This document shows, one piece after another, positions 1-8,076 of a DNA stretch of 64,000 nt. Within the stretch, counting starts at the first letter, position 1. Every line of letters starts with the position of its first letter. The position numbers were made by a program, and so were the translations under genes. The stretch comes from Paenibacillus guangzhouensis (GTDB lineage Bacteria > Bacillota > Bacilli > Paenibacillales > Paenibacillaceae): contig NZ_CP045293.1 in NCBI RefSeq assembly GCF_009363075.1, forward strand, positions 806,001 through 870,000, written 5' to 3'. The notes beneath the pieces were generated by a model. That model was given only the letters and a program-made list of their open reading frames with translations, ran no database searches and had not been told where the DNA came from.

Positions 1-165
1 GGGAATTTGCTTGCGAAGCTGGTCGAGCCGTATTTGAGTCCGTTTCGTAAAATTATTCCGCCAATTGGAGGTATGTTAGACATTTCGCCGATTGTTGCGT
101 TGTTCGTTCTGCAATTCGTAATCCAGGGTATCATTGCAGTCGTGCATTTCATAATCCCAGGGTGA
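1..165 (+). CDS. ylmG: YggT/YlmG family membrane protein, C-terminal part
   Basis: The window opens inside this reading frame, which runs in frame 1 to a TGA at 163-165 and gives the last 54 residues. The segment has a basic amphipathic stretch ([14 protein letters not shown]) and then a hydrophobic helix ([25 protein letters not shown]). This is the second half of a YggT repeat, with its typical PxRRxxPP-like motif before the final membrane span. YggT proteins sit directly upstream of ylmH in the Gram-positive division cluster, and here only 7 bases separate the two. The exact role is unsettled; it is linked to septum and nucleoid organisation. The start lies outside the window. Confidence 0.8.
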   Translation, partial: GNLLAKLVEPYLSPFRKIIPPIGGMLDISPIVALFVLQFVIQGIIAVVHFIIPG

Positions 166-172
166 TTCGCGT

Positions 173-952
173 ATGAGCGATTTATTCAATCATTTTCATC
201 CGGATGAGCGGCCTTTTGTGGATCGGGCGATGGAGTGGGTTACCAACGCCGGAGAATATCATGAGGCCAAGCTAACCGATTTCCTAGATCCGAGACAAGC
301 ATTCATTGTCCAGACGCTCGTGAATCGGCATCCGGATGTTGCTGTGCGATTCGATGGGGGATACCCCGAAGCAGAGAGACGCCGTGCCTTCATCGCTCCG
401 GATTATCGGCATTTGGAGAGCGAGAAGATGGGGCTCGTCGTCCTCTCGGTTACATCTCCTGATCAGAAGTTCATTGAACTCGATCATGGCGACTATATGG
501 GCTCGATTCTAGGGCTTGGCATGAAGCGGGATAAGATTGGTGACATTCATGTGCTCGAGACAGGCTGTCATTGTATAGTTGAAGAGGAGATTAGTAATTA
601 TATCAATATACAACTTCGTCAAGTACACCGGATTCAAGTTCAGACAGATATTCTTCCGATCGAGCGTTTGCAGACAAACGTCTCGCAGCTGGAGGAGATG
701 AACTTGACGGTGGCTTCTTTTCGTCTAGACGGGATAGCGAGCGACGTCTTCCGCATAAGCCGCACGAAGATCGTATTGCCAATCAAGGCGGGGCGTTGTC
801 GTATAAATTGGAAGGTGGAAGAAGATCCGTCGAAGCCGCTTAAAGTCGGGGACGTTGTTTCTATGAAAGGCTTAGGTCGCTTTAAAGTTCTTGAGATCGA
901 TGGCGTAACGAAAAAAGGCAGGAATCGTGTGAAAATCGGGAAATTCGTGTAG
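173..952 (+). CDS. ylmH: YlmH family RNA-binding S4-domain protein
   Basis: The 259-residue protein has the YlmH layout: an N-terminal domain (about residues 1-175) and a C-terminal S4 RNA-binding domain (about 180-255). The S4 part shows the RISRTKIVLPIKAGRCRINWK and VGDVVSMKGLGRFKVLEIDG motifs. The family is associated with ribosomes and was first noticed as a division-cluster gene; more recent work ties YlmH to recycling of stalled large subunits (family knowledge). Position between ylmG and divIVA is the conserved Bacillales order. The start is ATG at 173, only 7 bases after the upstream stop, which suggests co-transcription. Confidence 0.93.
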   Translation: MSDLFNHFHPDERPFVDRAMEWVTNAGEYHEAKLTDFLDPRQAFIVQTLVNRHPDVAVRFDGGYPEAERRRAFIAPDYRHLESEKMGLVVLSVTSPDQKFIELDHGDYMGSILGLGMKRDKIGDIHVLETGCHCIVEEEISNYINIQLRQVHRIQVQTDILPIERLQTNVSQLEEMNLTVASFRLDGIASDVFRISRTKIVLPIKAGRCRINWKVEEDPSKPLKVGDVVSMKGLGRFKVLEIDGVTKKGRNRVKIGKFV

Positions 953-1038
953 AGCGATTGCAGGAATTTTAGAGTTCTTGTCGAAATGAATAGGCAATAG
1001 AAACAAGGTTTGTTGACTTTATAGGAGGTGCAGAGAGG

Positions 1039-1554
1039 ATGCCGTTAACCCCGTTAGATATACATAACAAAGAGTTTGGCCGCAGACTGCGCGGATATGA
1101 CGAAGATGAAGTGAATGAATTCCTTGACCAAGTCATTAAGGACTATGAGTCCATTATTCGTGAGAATAAAGACCTGCAGAACCAAATTTTCTCCCTGCAA
1201 GAGAAATTGGACCACTTTGCGAACATCGAAGAAACATTAAGCAAGACGATCATCGTCGCACAGGAAGCGGCGGATGAAGTGAAGCATAATGCGAAGAAGG
1301 AAGCTCAGCTGATTCTGAAGGAAGCAGAGAAGAATGCGGATCGCATTGTGAATGAATCCTTAGTGAAATCACGTCGGATCGCACTGGAAGTCGAAGAATT
1401 GAAGAAGCAAGCATCGATCTACCGTGCACGTTTCCGTACGCTCGTGGAAGCTCAGCTTGAACTCTTAAGCCAAGATGGGTGGGAAGCGTTAGAGAACCGG
1501 AACCAAGATAATCTCCTTGTTGAGCGTGAGCGGGAGGCGAATGAGGTCTATTAA
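1039..1554 (+). CDS. divIVA: DivIVA cell-division / pole-organising protein
   Basis: The 171-residue protein begins MPLTPLDIHNKEFGRRLRGYDEDEVNEFLDQV, the canonical DivIVA membrane-binding N-terminal motif. A long coiled coil rich in Glu, Lys and Ala follows (about residues 30-150). DivIVA binds negatively curved membrane at the septum and poles and recruits Min proteins and chromosome-anchoring partners. Length is close to the Bacillus protein (about 165). A strong AGGAGGTG ribosome binding site lies just upstream of the ATG at 1039. It follows ylmH by 86 bases and precedes a T-box-controlled ileS, as in most Bacillales. Confidence 0.96.
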   Translation: MPLTPLDIHNKEFGRRLRGYDEDEVNEFLDQVIKDYESIIRENKDLQNQIFSLQEKLDHFANIEETLSKTIIVAQEAADEVKHNAKKEAQLILKEAEKNADRIVNESLVKSRRIALEVEELKKQASIYRARFRTLVEAQLELLSQDGWEALENRNQDNLLVEREREANEVY

Positions 1555-1577
1555 GAGGTATTCCTCGCGGAATGGGT

Positions 1578-1606
1578 TTGACTTTTCGAAGCAAAGAGGA
1601 TATATT
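1578..1606 (+). promoter_or_regulatory. Sigma-A promoter of the ileS T-box transcript
   Basis: TTGACT at 1578-1583 and TATATT at 1601-1606 are separated by exactly 17 bases. The pair lies 24 bases after the divIVA stop and immediately upstream of the T-box leader, so ileS has its own transcript. Confidence 0.75.
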
Positions 1607-1612
1607 ATCTTG

Positions 1613-1925
1613 TAATATTATTTTATACATGTAAGTTCGTTGATGGGAACAGTAGGTCAGATCCAGGTTCATCAGAGAGTTGGCGGTTGGTGCAAGCCAA
1701 TGGACAGGAATGACGGAAGATCATCCCGGAGAAGCGAAGCTGAACCGCGTATTGAAGTAAGCTGAGCCGGTCTTTCCACCGTTAACAGGAACGTGCTGTG
1801 ATCCGGATAGACCCGGACATAACATGACGAAGGTGCCGTTCTGATGCATGCTGTTTCTCAGTGCTCAGACGGAACAAGGGTGGTAACGCGAGCGAACCTC
1901 GTCCCTTTTAGGGATGAGGTTTTTT
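1613..1925 (+). promoter_or_regulatory. T-box riboswitch leader (isoleucine)
   Basis: The roughly 300-base leader between the 1578-1606 promoter and ileS has the hallmark T-box sequence AACAAGGGTGGTAACGCG at 1873-1890. A terminator hairpin follows: arms 1896-1905 and 1911-1920, ten pairs, then a T run to 1925. A large Stem I region precedes it, with AGTA-like and GGTTGG elements near 1650-1700. An ATC triplet at 1720-1722, within ggaagATCatccc, is a candidate isoleucine specifier. Uncharged tRNA-Ile would pair with it and with the T-box to favour the antiterminator. The specifier position was judged by eye and not by folding. Confidence 0.92.
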
Positions 1926-1972
1926 GGTGTTTTTTTCACCATATATTAGCTATGAAGAAAGGGTTGTAAGCC

Positions 1973-4900
1973 ATGCGTAAAATTGACGTCAAAGAAAAAG
2001 CCCGCGCACGCGAGCTGCGTGTACTTGGGAAGTGGAACGAAGAACAAACATTTAAGAAATCGATGGAGAGCGGTTCGGGTAAGCCGAACTTTGTATTCTA
2101 TGAAGGACCGCCGACAGCGAATGGTAAACCGCATATCGGTCACGTGTTAGGACGCGTTATTAAGGATTTTATCGGCCGCTATAAGACAATGTCCGGCTAC
2201 CGTGTCGTTCGTAAAGCAGGTTGGGATACACACGGACTACCGGTTGAGCTTGGTGTTGAGAAGCAGTTAGGCATCTCCGGGAAGCAAGAGATCGAGAATT
2301 ACGGCGTGGAAGAGTTCGTGAAGAAATGTAAAGCGAGTGTCTTCGAATATGAGAAGCAATGGCGTGAGTTGACCGAAGCGATCGCTTATTGGACTGACCT
2401 TGATAATCCATACATTACGCTGGAGAACAACTACATTGAGAGCGTATGGAACATCTTATCCACGATTCATAAGAAAGGTCTATTGTATCGCGGTCATCGC
2501 GTAAGTCCTTATTGCCCTTGCTGTCAGACGACGCTAAGCTCCCATGAAGTAGCGCAAGGGTACGAGGACGTGAAGGATCTATCGGCAACGGTGAAATTCC
2601 GCTTGAAGGATGCTGATGAAGCAATTCTAGCGTGGACGACAACACCTTGGACATTGCCTTCGAACGTTGCTCTTGCTGTGAACCCAGCCATGGAATATGT
2701 CAAAGTGAAGCAGGATGGCGAAGTATTGATCGTGGCGAAGAACCTCGTGGAGAAAGCGATCAAAGGTGAATACGTGATCGTAGCGACCGTGCTAGGATCG
2801 GATCTAGTTGGCCTGAAATATAACCCGCCAATGCCTTACGTATCGGTCGAGAACGGTCATTTCGTGATTGCAGGCGATTTCGTAAGCGACACAAGCGGTA
2901 CGGGGATCGTTCATATCGCGCCAGCCCACGGGGAAGACGACTACCGTGTATCCCGTCAGAACAAGATCAGCATGCTGAATGTGGTGAATGCCGCTGGCCG
3001 TTATACGGATGAAGTGACTGATTTTGCTGGACGTTTCGTAAAAGACTGCGATATCGACATTGTGAAAATGTTGTCTGAACGCGGGTTGCTCTACTCCAAA
3101 GAGAAGTATGAGCATAGCTATCCATTCTGCTGGCGCTGTAAATCGCCGCTCCTCTACTATGCGATGGAGAGCTGGTTCATCGAGACGACAGCGGTCAAAG
3201 ATCAGTTAATCGCAAACAACAATGGCGTGGACTGGTACCCTGGTCACATTCGTGAAGGTCGTTTCGGCAAATTCCTCGAAGATCTCGTGGATTGGAACAT
3301 CAGCCGGAATCGTTATTGGGGTACGCCGCTGAACGTATGGGTATGTAATTCCTGTCACGGTGAATACTCACCGAACAGCCACGCGGATCTGCGCGCGAAA
3401 TCGGTATCCCCGATCAGCGAGGACCTTGAGCTGCATAAGCCTTACGTGGACGAAGTGAAACTGCACTGCCCGCATTGTGAAGGCGGCGTAATGGAACGGA
3501 CGTCCGAAGTGATCGACGTATGGTTCGATAGTGGATCGATGCCGTTCGCGCAGCATCATCATCCATTTGAGAATGAGCAAGAATTCGAAGAGCAATATCC
3601 TGCGGATATGATCTGTGAAGGGGTAGACCAGACTCGCGGTTGGTTCTACAGCTTGCTGGCCGTATCGACGTTGTACAACGGCAAAGCACCTTATAAAGCG
3701 GTTATCTCCACAGGACATATTCTCGATGAGAATGGTCAGAAGATGTCGAAGAGTAAAGGGAACGTCATCGACCCATGGGATATCATCAATGAGTTCGGGA
3801 CAGACGCATTCCGTTGGGCATTATTATCCGATAGTGCTCCTTGGAACACGAAGCGCTTCTCGAAGCAGATCGTTGCGGAAGCGAAGTCCAAAGTGATCGA
3901 TACCATCGTGAATACGCACGCCTTCTTATCGCTCTATGCGAATATTGATCAATACGATCCGGCGGCGTATCCAGAGCGTCCATCACAGAATAAGCTTGAT
4001 CGCTGGATCTTGTCCCGTCTGAACAGCTTAATGCTGCAGGTCAGCAAAGGGCTTGAAGTGAATGACTTCTTGAATCCTGCAAAAGCGATTGAGACTTTCG
4101 TCGATGAAATGAGTAACTGGTACATTCGTCGTTCGCGTGACCGTTTCTGGGGCAGCGAGATGACAGAAGATAAAATCTCGGCGTATCAGACACTTCGCAA
4201 TGTTCTCTTGAATCTCTCCTTGCTCATCGCACCGTATGCGCCGTTCATTGCGGAAGAAGTATACGGCAACCTGGGCGGATCTGAGGAGAGCGTGCATTTG
4301 GCTGAATATCCAAAGGCAAATCCAGCCTTGATCGATGCGCAGTTGGAGCAAGACATGGAGACAGCGCGTCAGATCGTCGAACTTGCGCGTAACGTTCGTA
4401 ACGAGACAAGCATTAAGACACGTCAGCCATTGTCCGAATTGATTGTATCGATGGATCGTGCATTTGATCTTGCAGGTTACGAAGCCATCATTAAGGATGA
4501 GATCAACGTTAAAGAAATCCGTATTGAGACAAGCGACAATGGGTTCGTTGACTTCAACTTGAAGCTGAACTTGAAAGTCGCAGGTAAGAAGTATGGTAAG
4601 AACGTCGGGGCTATCCAAGGCCATTTGAAAGGATTAGACGCAGCAGCCGCACGTGTCATTGTTGAACAGGGCACATTAGCATTTGTTACAGCTGAGGGTG
4701 AGACGCTTGACATTACTAGTGAAGAGCTGCTCATCGAGAAGCAGGCCAAAGAAGGCTTCGCATCCGCTTCGGGTTATCAGATTACGGTGGCACTGAATAC
4801 AGACATTACACCTGCACTGGAACAAGAAGGCTGGGTACGTGAAGTTGTTCGTGCAATCCAAGATACACGTAAGAAGCTTGATCTGCCAATTGAGAAGCGT

Positions 4901-5068
4901 GTAAATCTTACGCTGCATGTGGATGAGGAGCTTCAAGCTGCCATTACGGCTTTCGAGCATGTGCTTCGTGAGAATGTCCTCGTGGAAGATGTTCAATTCG
5001 GGGAAGTTAGCGGTATGGAGAACGTGGAACTTGGCGAGAAAACTATAGGCATTCACATCGAGAAATAA
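1973..5068 (+). CDS. ileS: Isoleucyl-tRNA synthetase, type 2 (eukaryote-like)
   Basis: This is a class I synthetase of 1031 residues that attaches isoleucine to tRNA-Ile. The HIGH signature lies in GPPTANGKPHIGHVLGRVIKD (about residues 45-65), the CP1 editing domain occupies about 190-400, and KMSKS is at residues 590-594. An anticodon-binding domain follows. The HIGH context (GPPTANG rather than GPPYANG) and the CPCCQTTLSSHEVAQGY segment are typical of the eukaryote-like IleRS2 subtype. That subtype is known to be much less sensitive to mupirocin than bacterial IleRS1. Here it is the T-box-controlled copy beside divIVA, so it appears to be the housekeeping enzyme. ATG start at 1973. Confidence 0.95.
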   Translation: MRKIDVKEKARARELRVLGKWNEEQTFKKSMESGSGKPNFVFYEGPPTANGKPHIGHVLGRVIKDFIGRYKTMSGYRVVRKAGWDTHGLPVELGVEKQLGISGKQEIENYGVEEFVKKCKASVFEYEKQWRELTEAIAYWTDLDNPYITLENNYIESVWNILSTIHKKGLLYRGHRVSPYCPCCQTTLSSHEVAQGYEDVKDLSATVKFRLKDADEAILAWTTTPWTLPSNVALAVNPAMEYVKVKQDGEVLIVAKNLVEKAIKGEYVIVATVLGSDLVGLKYNPPMPYVSVENGHFVIAGDFVSDTSGTGIVHIAPAHGEDDYRVSRQNKISMLNVVNAAGRYTDEVTDFAGRFVKDCDIDIVKMLSERGLLYSKEKYEHSYPFCWRCKSPLLYYAMESWFIETTAVKDQLIANNNGVDWYPGHIREGRFGKFLEDLVDWNISRNRYWGTPLNVWVCNSCHGEYSPNSHADLRAKSVSPISEDLELHKPYVDEVKLHCPHCEGGVMERTSEVIDVWFDSGSMPFAQHHHPFENEQEFEEQYPADMICEGVDQTRGWFYSLLAVSTLYNGKAPYKAVISTGHILDENGQKMSKSKGNVIDPWDIINEFGTDAFRWALLSDSAPWNTKRFSKQIVAEAKSKVIDTIVNTHAFLSLYANIDQYDPAAYPERPSQNKLDRWILSRLNSLMLQVSKGLEVNDFLNPAKAIETFVDEMSNWYIRRSRDRFWGSEMTEDKISAYQTLRNVLLNLSLLIAPYAPFIAEEVYGNLGGSEESVHLAEYPKANPALIDAQLEQDMETARQIVELARNVRNETSIKTRQPLSELIVSMDRAFDLAGYEAIIKDEINVKEIRIETSDNGFVDFNLKLNLKVAGKKYGKNVGAIQGHLKGLDAAAARVIVEQGTLAFVTAEGETLDITSEELLIEKQAKEGFASASGYQITVALNTDITPALEQEGWVREVVRAIQDTRKKLDLPIEKRVNLTLHVDEELQAAITAFEHVLRENVLVEDVQFGEVSGMENVELGEKTIGIHIEK

Positions 5069-5111
5069 TTGCCTGGATTCCGGGCATAATGAAGTAGCAA
5101 GCATGAAACAA

Positions 5112-5170
5112 AGCGAGCTCAAGTTAGCGATTGAAGAACATTTCTGCTAGCGCTTGAGCTCGTTTTTTTT
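5112..5170 (+). terminator. Rho-independent terminator of ileS
   Basis: Arms cgagctcaag (5114-5123) and cttgagctcg (5153-5162) pair perfectly. Inner TTAGCG/CGCTAG pairing extends the stem, and eight T follow at 5163-5170. Confidence 0.85.
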
Positions 5171-5195
5171 ATTTCATCAATGGAGGGTGAGACGG

Positions 5196-5531
5196 TTGTC
5201 ACGTATCCAGAACGAAGAGAAAGAGTTAAATCAATTGGAGAAAATCCTTGATAAAATGCATATACAAATTGAAGGCATCGCGAAGAGCATGGAGCAGGCG
5301 CGTATTGCGGAATATACAGAGCTGCTGCTCAAGCCGTGGCGAATGATTTGGCTTAACATTCTCTCAGGGATCGCGAGAGGTGTTGGGATCGCAATCGGTT
5401 TTACCGTCTTCGCCGCTACGATCGTGTACGTACTACAGTGGTTGAACCTGTTGAATCTGCCGATTGTTGGAGATTATATTGCTGACTTGGTGCGTGTCGT
5501 ACAGCGGCAGCTCGAAGGAAAAACATATTAA
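5196..5531 (+). CDS. DUF5665 family small membrane protein
   Basis: I prefer a TTG start at 5196, placed 7-8 bases after a strong GGAGGGTGA site, giving 111 residues; an upstream ATG at 5154 would lie inside the ileS terminator. The N-terminal third is a short coiled coil (EEKELNQLEKILDKM), followed by a conserved RIAEYTELLLKPWRMIWLNILSGIARG stretch and one membrane helix (about residues 65-90). The C-terminus, NLPIVGDYIADLVRVVQ, is typical of the DUF5665 family found in Bacillota. The function is unknown. It stands alone between ileS and the convergent yteA. Confidence 0.85.
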   Translation: MSRIQNEEKELNQLEKILDKMHIQIEGIAKSMEQARIAEYTELLLKPWRMIWLNILSGIARGVGIAIGFTVFAATIVYVLQWLNLLNLPIVGDYIADLVRVVQRQLEGKTY

Positions 5532-5557
5532 CGTGTCGAATTACGGATCTGCTCGAA

Positions 5558-6302
5558 CTAATCCTCGGTCGCGACGATATCTGGCTCTAATAAGGGTTCC
5601 CCTTCATGTTCTTCAAGATATTTGTGATACTGCTTGTTGCGAACAATAGATACATTTTGACCGAAAATATCGGTTGCGATGAAGCTCTCATACGATTCGA
5701 CGAATCCATCCAGTTCATCGGATGCTTCAATGGCCATTTCATCATAGTCTTCAATATTGTTGCCATCCGCCATCGCTGGCGAGTTCGAGGATCCCCAGCT
5801 CTCTACGATCTGCCACGCATCTTCGCCATCAAAGCCATTCTGATCTTCTTGGTCGTCAAGGCTTGTTCGGCCCGAACGGCGGATTGAGGAACTGCTCTTC
5901 GATCGGACGATTCTCGGATAGGACTTGTTCAGGCGAATGCTGGACACAATAGAGGGTATAAGGAATTGCCTTGAGCCGTTCGAACGGGATTGGTTTACCA
6001 CATTCATGACAAATACCATAATCGCCTTGTTCCATTTGCTCAAGCGCCGTATTGACGCGATCTAACCGTCGTTCTTCATTTTCGAGCAGTGCAACGTCCT
6101 TACCACGTTCGTACATTTCGGTACCAAGATCCCCAGGATGGTTATCGTTGGTGGACAGCTCACCTGTATTGTCTCGCATAGACTCTCCTAATCCGAGTCG
6201 ACTGCTCTGGTCAAGACGTTGTTCAAGATCCTTTTTCATACTGCGAAGCGCTTGTTGAAGCGATCTGTATTGGGAAGAAGATAAGTGCGATTTCTGTGGC
6301 AT
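5558..6302 (-). pseudogene. yteA: YteA family DksA/TraR-type zinc-finger sporulation protein, frameshifted
   Basis: Two overlapping minus-strand frames together encode one YteA-like protein. The first (6302-5856, 148 aa) starts MPQKSHLSSSQYRSLQ and has an N-terminal coiled coil. Its zinc-finger region reads CHECGKPIPFERLKAIPYTLYC and it ends FLNPPFGPNKP then TGA. The second frame resumes with GRTSLDDQEDQNGFDGEDAW and runs to IVATED at 5558. Removing one base from the GGCCC run at 5869-5873 restores FGRTSLDD, which fits the family. The full product would be about 247 residues. YteA proteins are related to DksA and are expressed under sporulation control in Bacillus. This is either a true pseudogene or a sequencing indel. 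Confidence 0.88.
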
Positions 6303-6413
6303 GGGATATACCAGCTCCTTCGTCGGAAAGTGATCCTTGATCAGCTAAGTTATGATGAGATTAGGGTGTGCGCGGAGCGGGATTTTTAACGGCGGTAATT
6401 ATTGTGCTGGATA

Positions 6414-6444
6414 TTGGACGAGTACTTTTCGGCTATGCTACAAT
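6414..6444 (+). promoter_or_regulatory. Candidate promoter for lspA-rluD
   Basis: TTGGAC at 6414-6419 and TACAAT at 6439-6444 are 19 bases apart. The TG at 6436-6437 before TACAAT makes an extended -10. It lies 72 bases before the preferred lspA start. Confidence 0.4.
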
Positions 6445-6515
6445 AACGGAGGACATGGGAAGCCAGGTCAAGGTGGCGCTCATCGTCTATAGATCAGATC
6501 GGGGTGACTTACATA

Positions 6516-7007
6516 GTGATTTATTTTCTCATCGGACTTATTGTGCTTATTCTAGACCAAGTAACGAAATGGATCATTGCGACGAAATTAACGATTGGGG
6601 AAGAGATTAGTGTGATCGGGAACTTCTTCCTCATTACATCACACCGGAACCGTGGAGCGGCATTCGGGATAATGCAAGAGCAGCGCTGGTTCTTCCTGGT
6701 CATCACCATTGTTGTCGTCTGTGCGATCATCTGGTATATGCGGCATATGCGTAAAACGGGCAGTGTTGCACTTCTAACAGGTCTAGGGATGATCCTCGGG
6801 GGCGCAATCGGCAACTTCTGGGATCGAGCGTTGCACGGGGAAGTCGTAGACTTCTTATTATTCAATTTCGGAAGTTATTCCTTCCCAATCTTCAATATTG
6901 CTGACTCAGGTATCGTGATCGGGGTTATCCTCGTCTTGATCGATTCCTTATTCTTAAGCAAAGATAAAGAGAAAGAACTTCCGGTACAAAGTGAGGAACA
7001 ACAATGA
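6516..7007 (+). CDS. lspA: Prolipoprotein signal peptidase II
   Basis: LspA is an inner-membrane aspartyl protease that cleaves diacylglyceryl-prolipoproteins before the lipobox cysteine. Four hydrophobic segments are visible. The catalytic aspartates lie in GNFWDRALHGEVVDF and FPIFNIADSGI, and the conserved NRGAAFG motif is present. I prefer the GTG at 6516 (MIYFLIGLIVLILDQVTKW, 163 residues), because GGGGTG lies about 9 bases upstream; a GTG at 6504 in the same frame is possible. The stop overlaps the next start by 4 bases (ATGA), so it is translationally coupled to the pseudouridine synthase, as in Bacillus. Its substrates would include the lipoproteins at 19.6, 24.4 and 44.7 kb. Confidence 0.95.
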   Translation: MIYFLIGLIVLILDQVTKWIIATKLTIGEEISVIGNFFLITSHRNRGAAFGIMQEQRWFFLVITIVVVCAIIWYMRHMRKTGSVALLTGLGMILGGAIGNFWDRALHGEVVDFLLFNFGSYSFPIFNIADSGIVIGVILVLIDSLFLSKDKEKELPVQSEEQQ

Positions 7008-7951
7008 ATGAACAGCAAGATCAATTAAGTTCAGAGGCTGATGTTCAGGAATGGACGGTTACCGCTGAATTCCATAAGGAACGTATTGATAAGTATATTA
7101 CCGAATCGATCGAAGATAACGTGTCCCGTTCTCAGATCCAACTCTGGATTCAAGATGGACATGCGCTCGTGAATGGTCGGGTGGTGAAATCGAATTATAA
7201 GCTTGCCGAAGGAGATCGAATTACGTTGACGATTCCGGAGGTGGCAACGGTGGATATTGAGCCTGAGAATATTCCGCTTGATATCGCTTATGAGGATCAT
7301 GATGTGATCGTGATCAATAAGCCTCGCGGTATGGTAGTTCATCCAGCGCCGGGACATCCATCGGGAACGGTCGTGAATGCGCTCATGTATCACTGCAAGG
7401 ATCTATCTGGAATTAACGGCGAGCTGCGTCCCGGGATTGTGCATCGCATCGATAAAGATACATCAGGTCTGCTAATGGCTGCGAAGAACGATCAGGCCCA
7501 TGCTTCGTTAGCTGCCCAGCTGAAAGACCATTCCGTGACACGGAAATATATTGCGATCGTGCATGGGAATATTGCGCATGATCATGGTACGATCGACGCA
7601 CCGATTGGACGGGATGCAGGAGATCGGAAAATGTACACGGTAACCGATAAGAATAGCAAACACGCGGTGACACATTTTCTCGTGTTGGAACGGTTCGGGG
7701 ATTATACCATGGTGGAATTGAAGCTGGAGACGGGCCGTACCCATCAAATCCGGGTTCATATGAAATTCATCGGTCACCCGCTTGTCGGAGATCCGATGTA
7801 TGGCCGAAGCAAAGGAATGCAAATGGATGGACAGGCGCTGCATGCCGCAGTTCTTGGGTTCGTGCATCCAAAGACGCAGAAATACTTGGAATTTGATGCG
7901 CCGATCCCTGCAGATATGGAGCATTTGCTAGATCGCCTCCGTACACGTTAA
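7004..7951 (+). CDS. rluD: RluA/RluD family 23S rRNA pseudouridine synthase
   Basis: The 315-residue protein has an N-terminal S4 domain (about residues 18-75: RIDKYITESIEDNVSRSQIQLWI). A RluA-type catalytic domain follows, with the signature HRIDKDTSGLLM whose Asp is the nucleophile. ETGRTHQIRVHMKFIGHPLVGDPMYG is the conserved C-terminal half-motif. Family members convert specific uridines of the large-subunit rRNA to pseudouridine. The Bacillus orthologue beside lspA is called ylyB. It overlaps lspA by 4 bases. Exact target positions cannot be read from the sequence. Confidence 0.93.
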   Translation: MNEQQDQLSSEADVQEWTVTAEFHKERIDKYITESIEDNVSRSQIQLWIQDGHALVNGRVVKSNYKLAEGDRITLTIPEVATVDIEPENIPLDIAYEDHDVIVINKPRGMVVHPAPGHPSGTVVNALMYHCKDLSGINGELRPGIVHRIDKDTSGLLMAAKNDQAHASLAAQLKDHSVTRKYIAIVHGNIAHDHGTIDAPIGRDAGDRKMYTVTDKNSKHAVTHFLVLERFGDYTMVELKLETGRTHQIRVHMKFIGHPLVGDPMYGRSKGMQMDGQALHAAVLGFVHPKTQKYLEFDAPIPADMEHLLDRLRTR

Positions 7952-7975
7952 CAGGATAGTACAAATGTTCAGATG

Positions 7976-8006
7976 AAAAATCCATTCCTTTTGGGATGGA
8001 TTTTCT
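7976..8006 (+). terminator. Terminator after the lspA-rluD operon
   Basis: Arms aaaatccat and atggatttt pair around a short loop (ccttttggg region), followed by a T-rich stretch. Confidence 0.7.
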
Positions 8007-8076
8007 TCATTATTAGTCAAGAGTAAGGTTGATGATGAGATAGTAGTTTTTTCTGTTAAAAGGAGAGGTAATCATT

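Noticed and set aside
1250-1672. 140-codon minus-strand frame over divIVA
   Set aside because: Antisense to the DivIVA coiled coil and extends into the ileS promoter.
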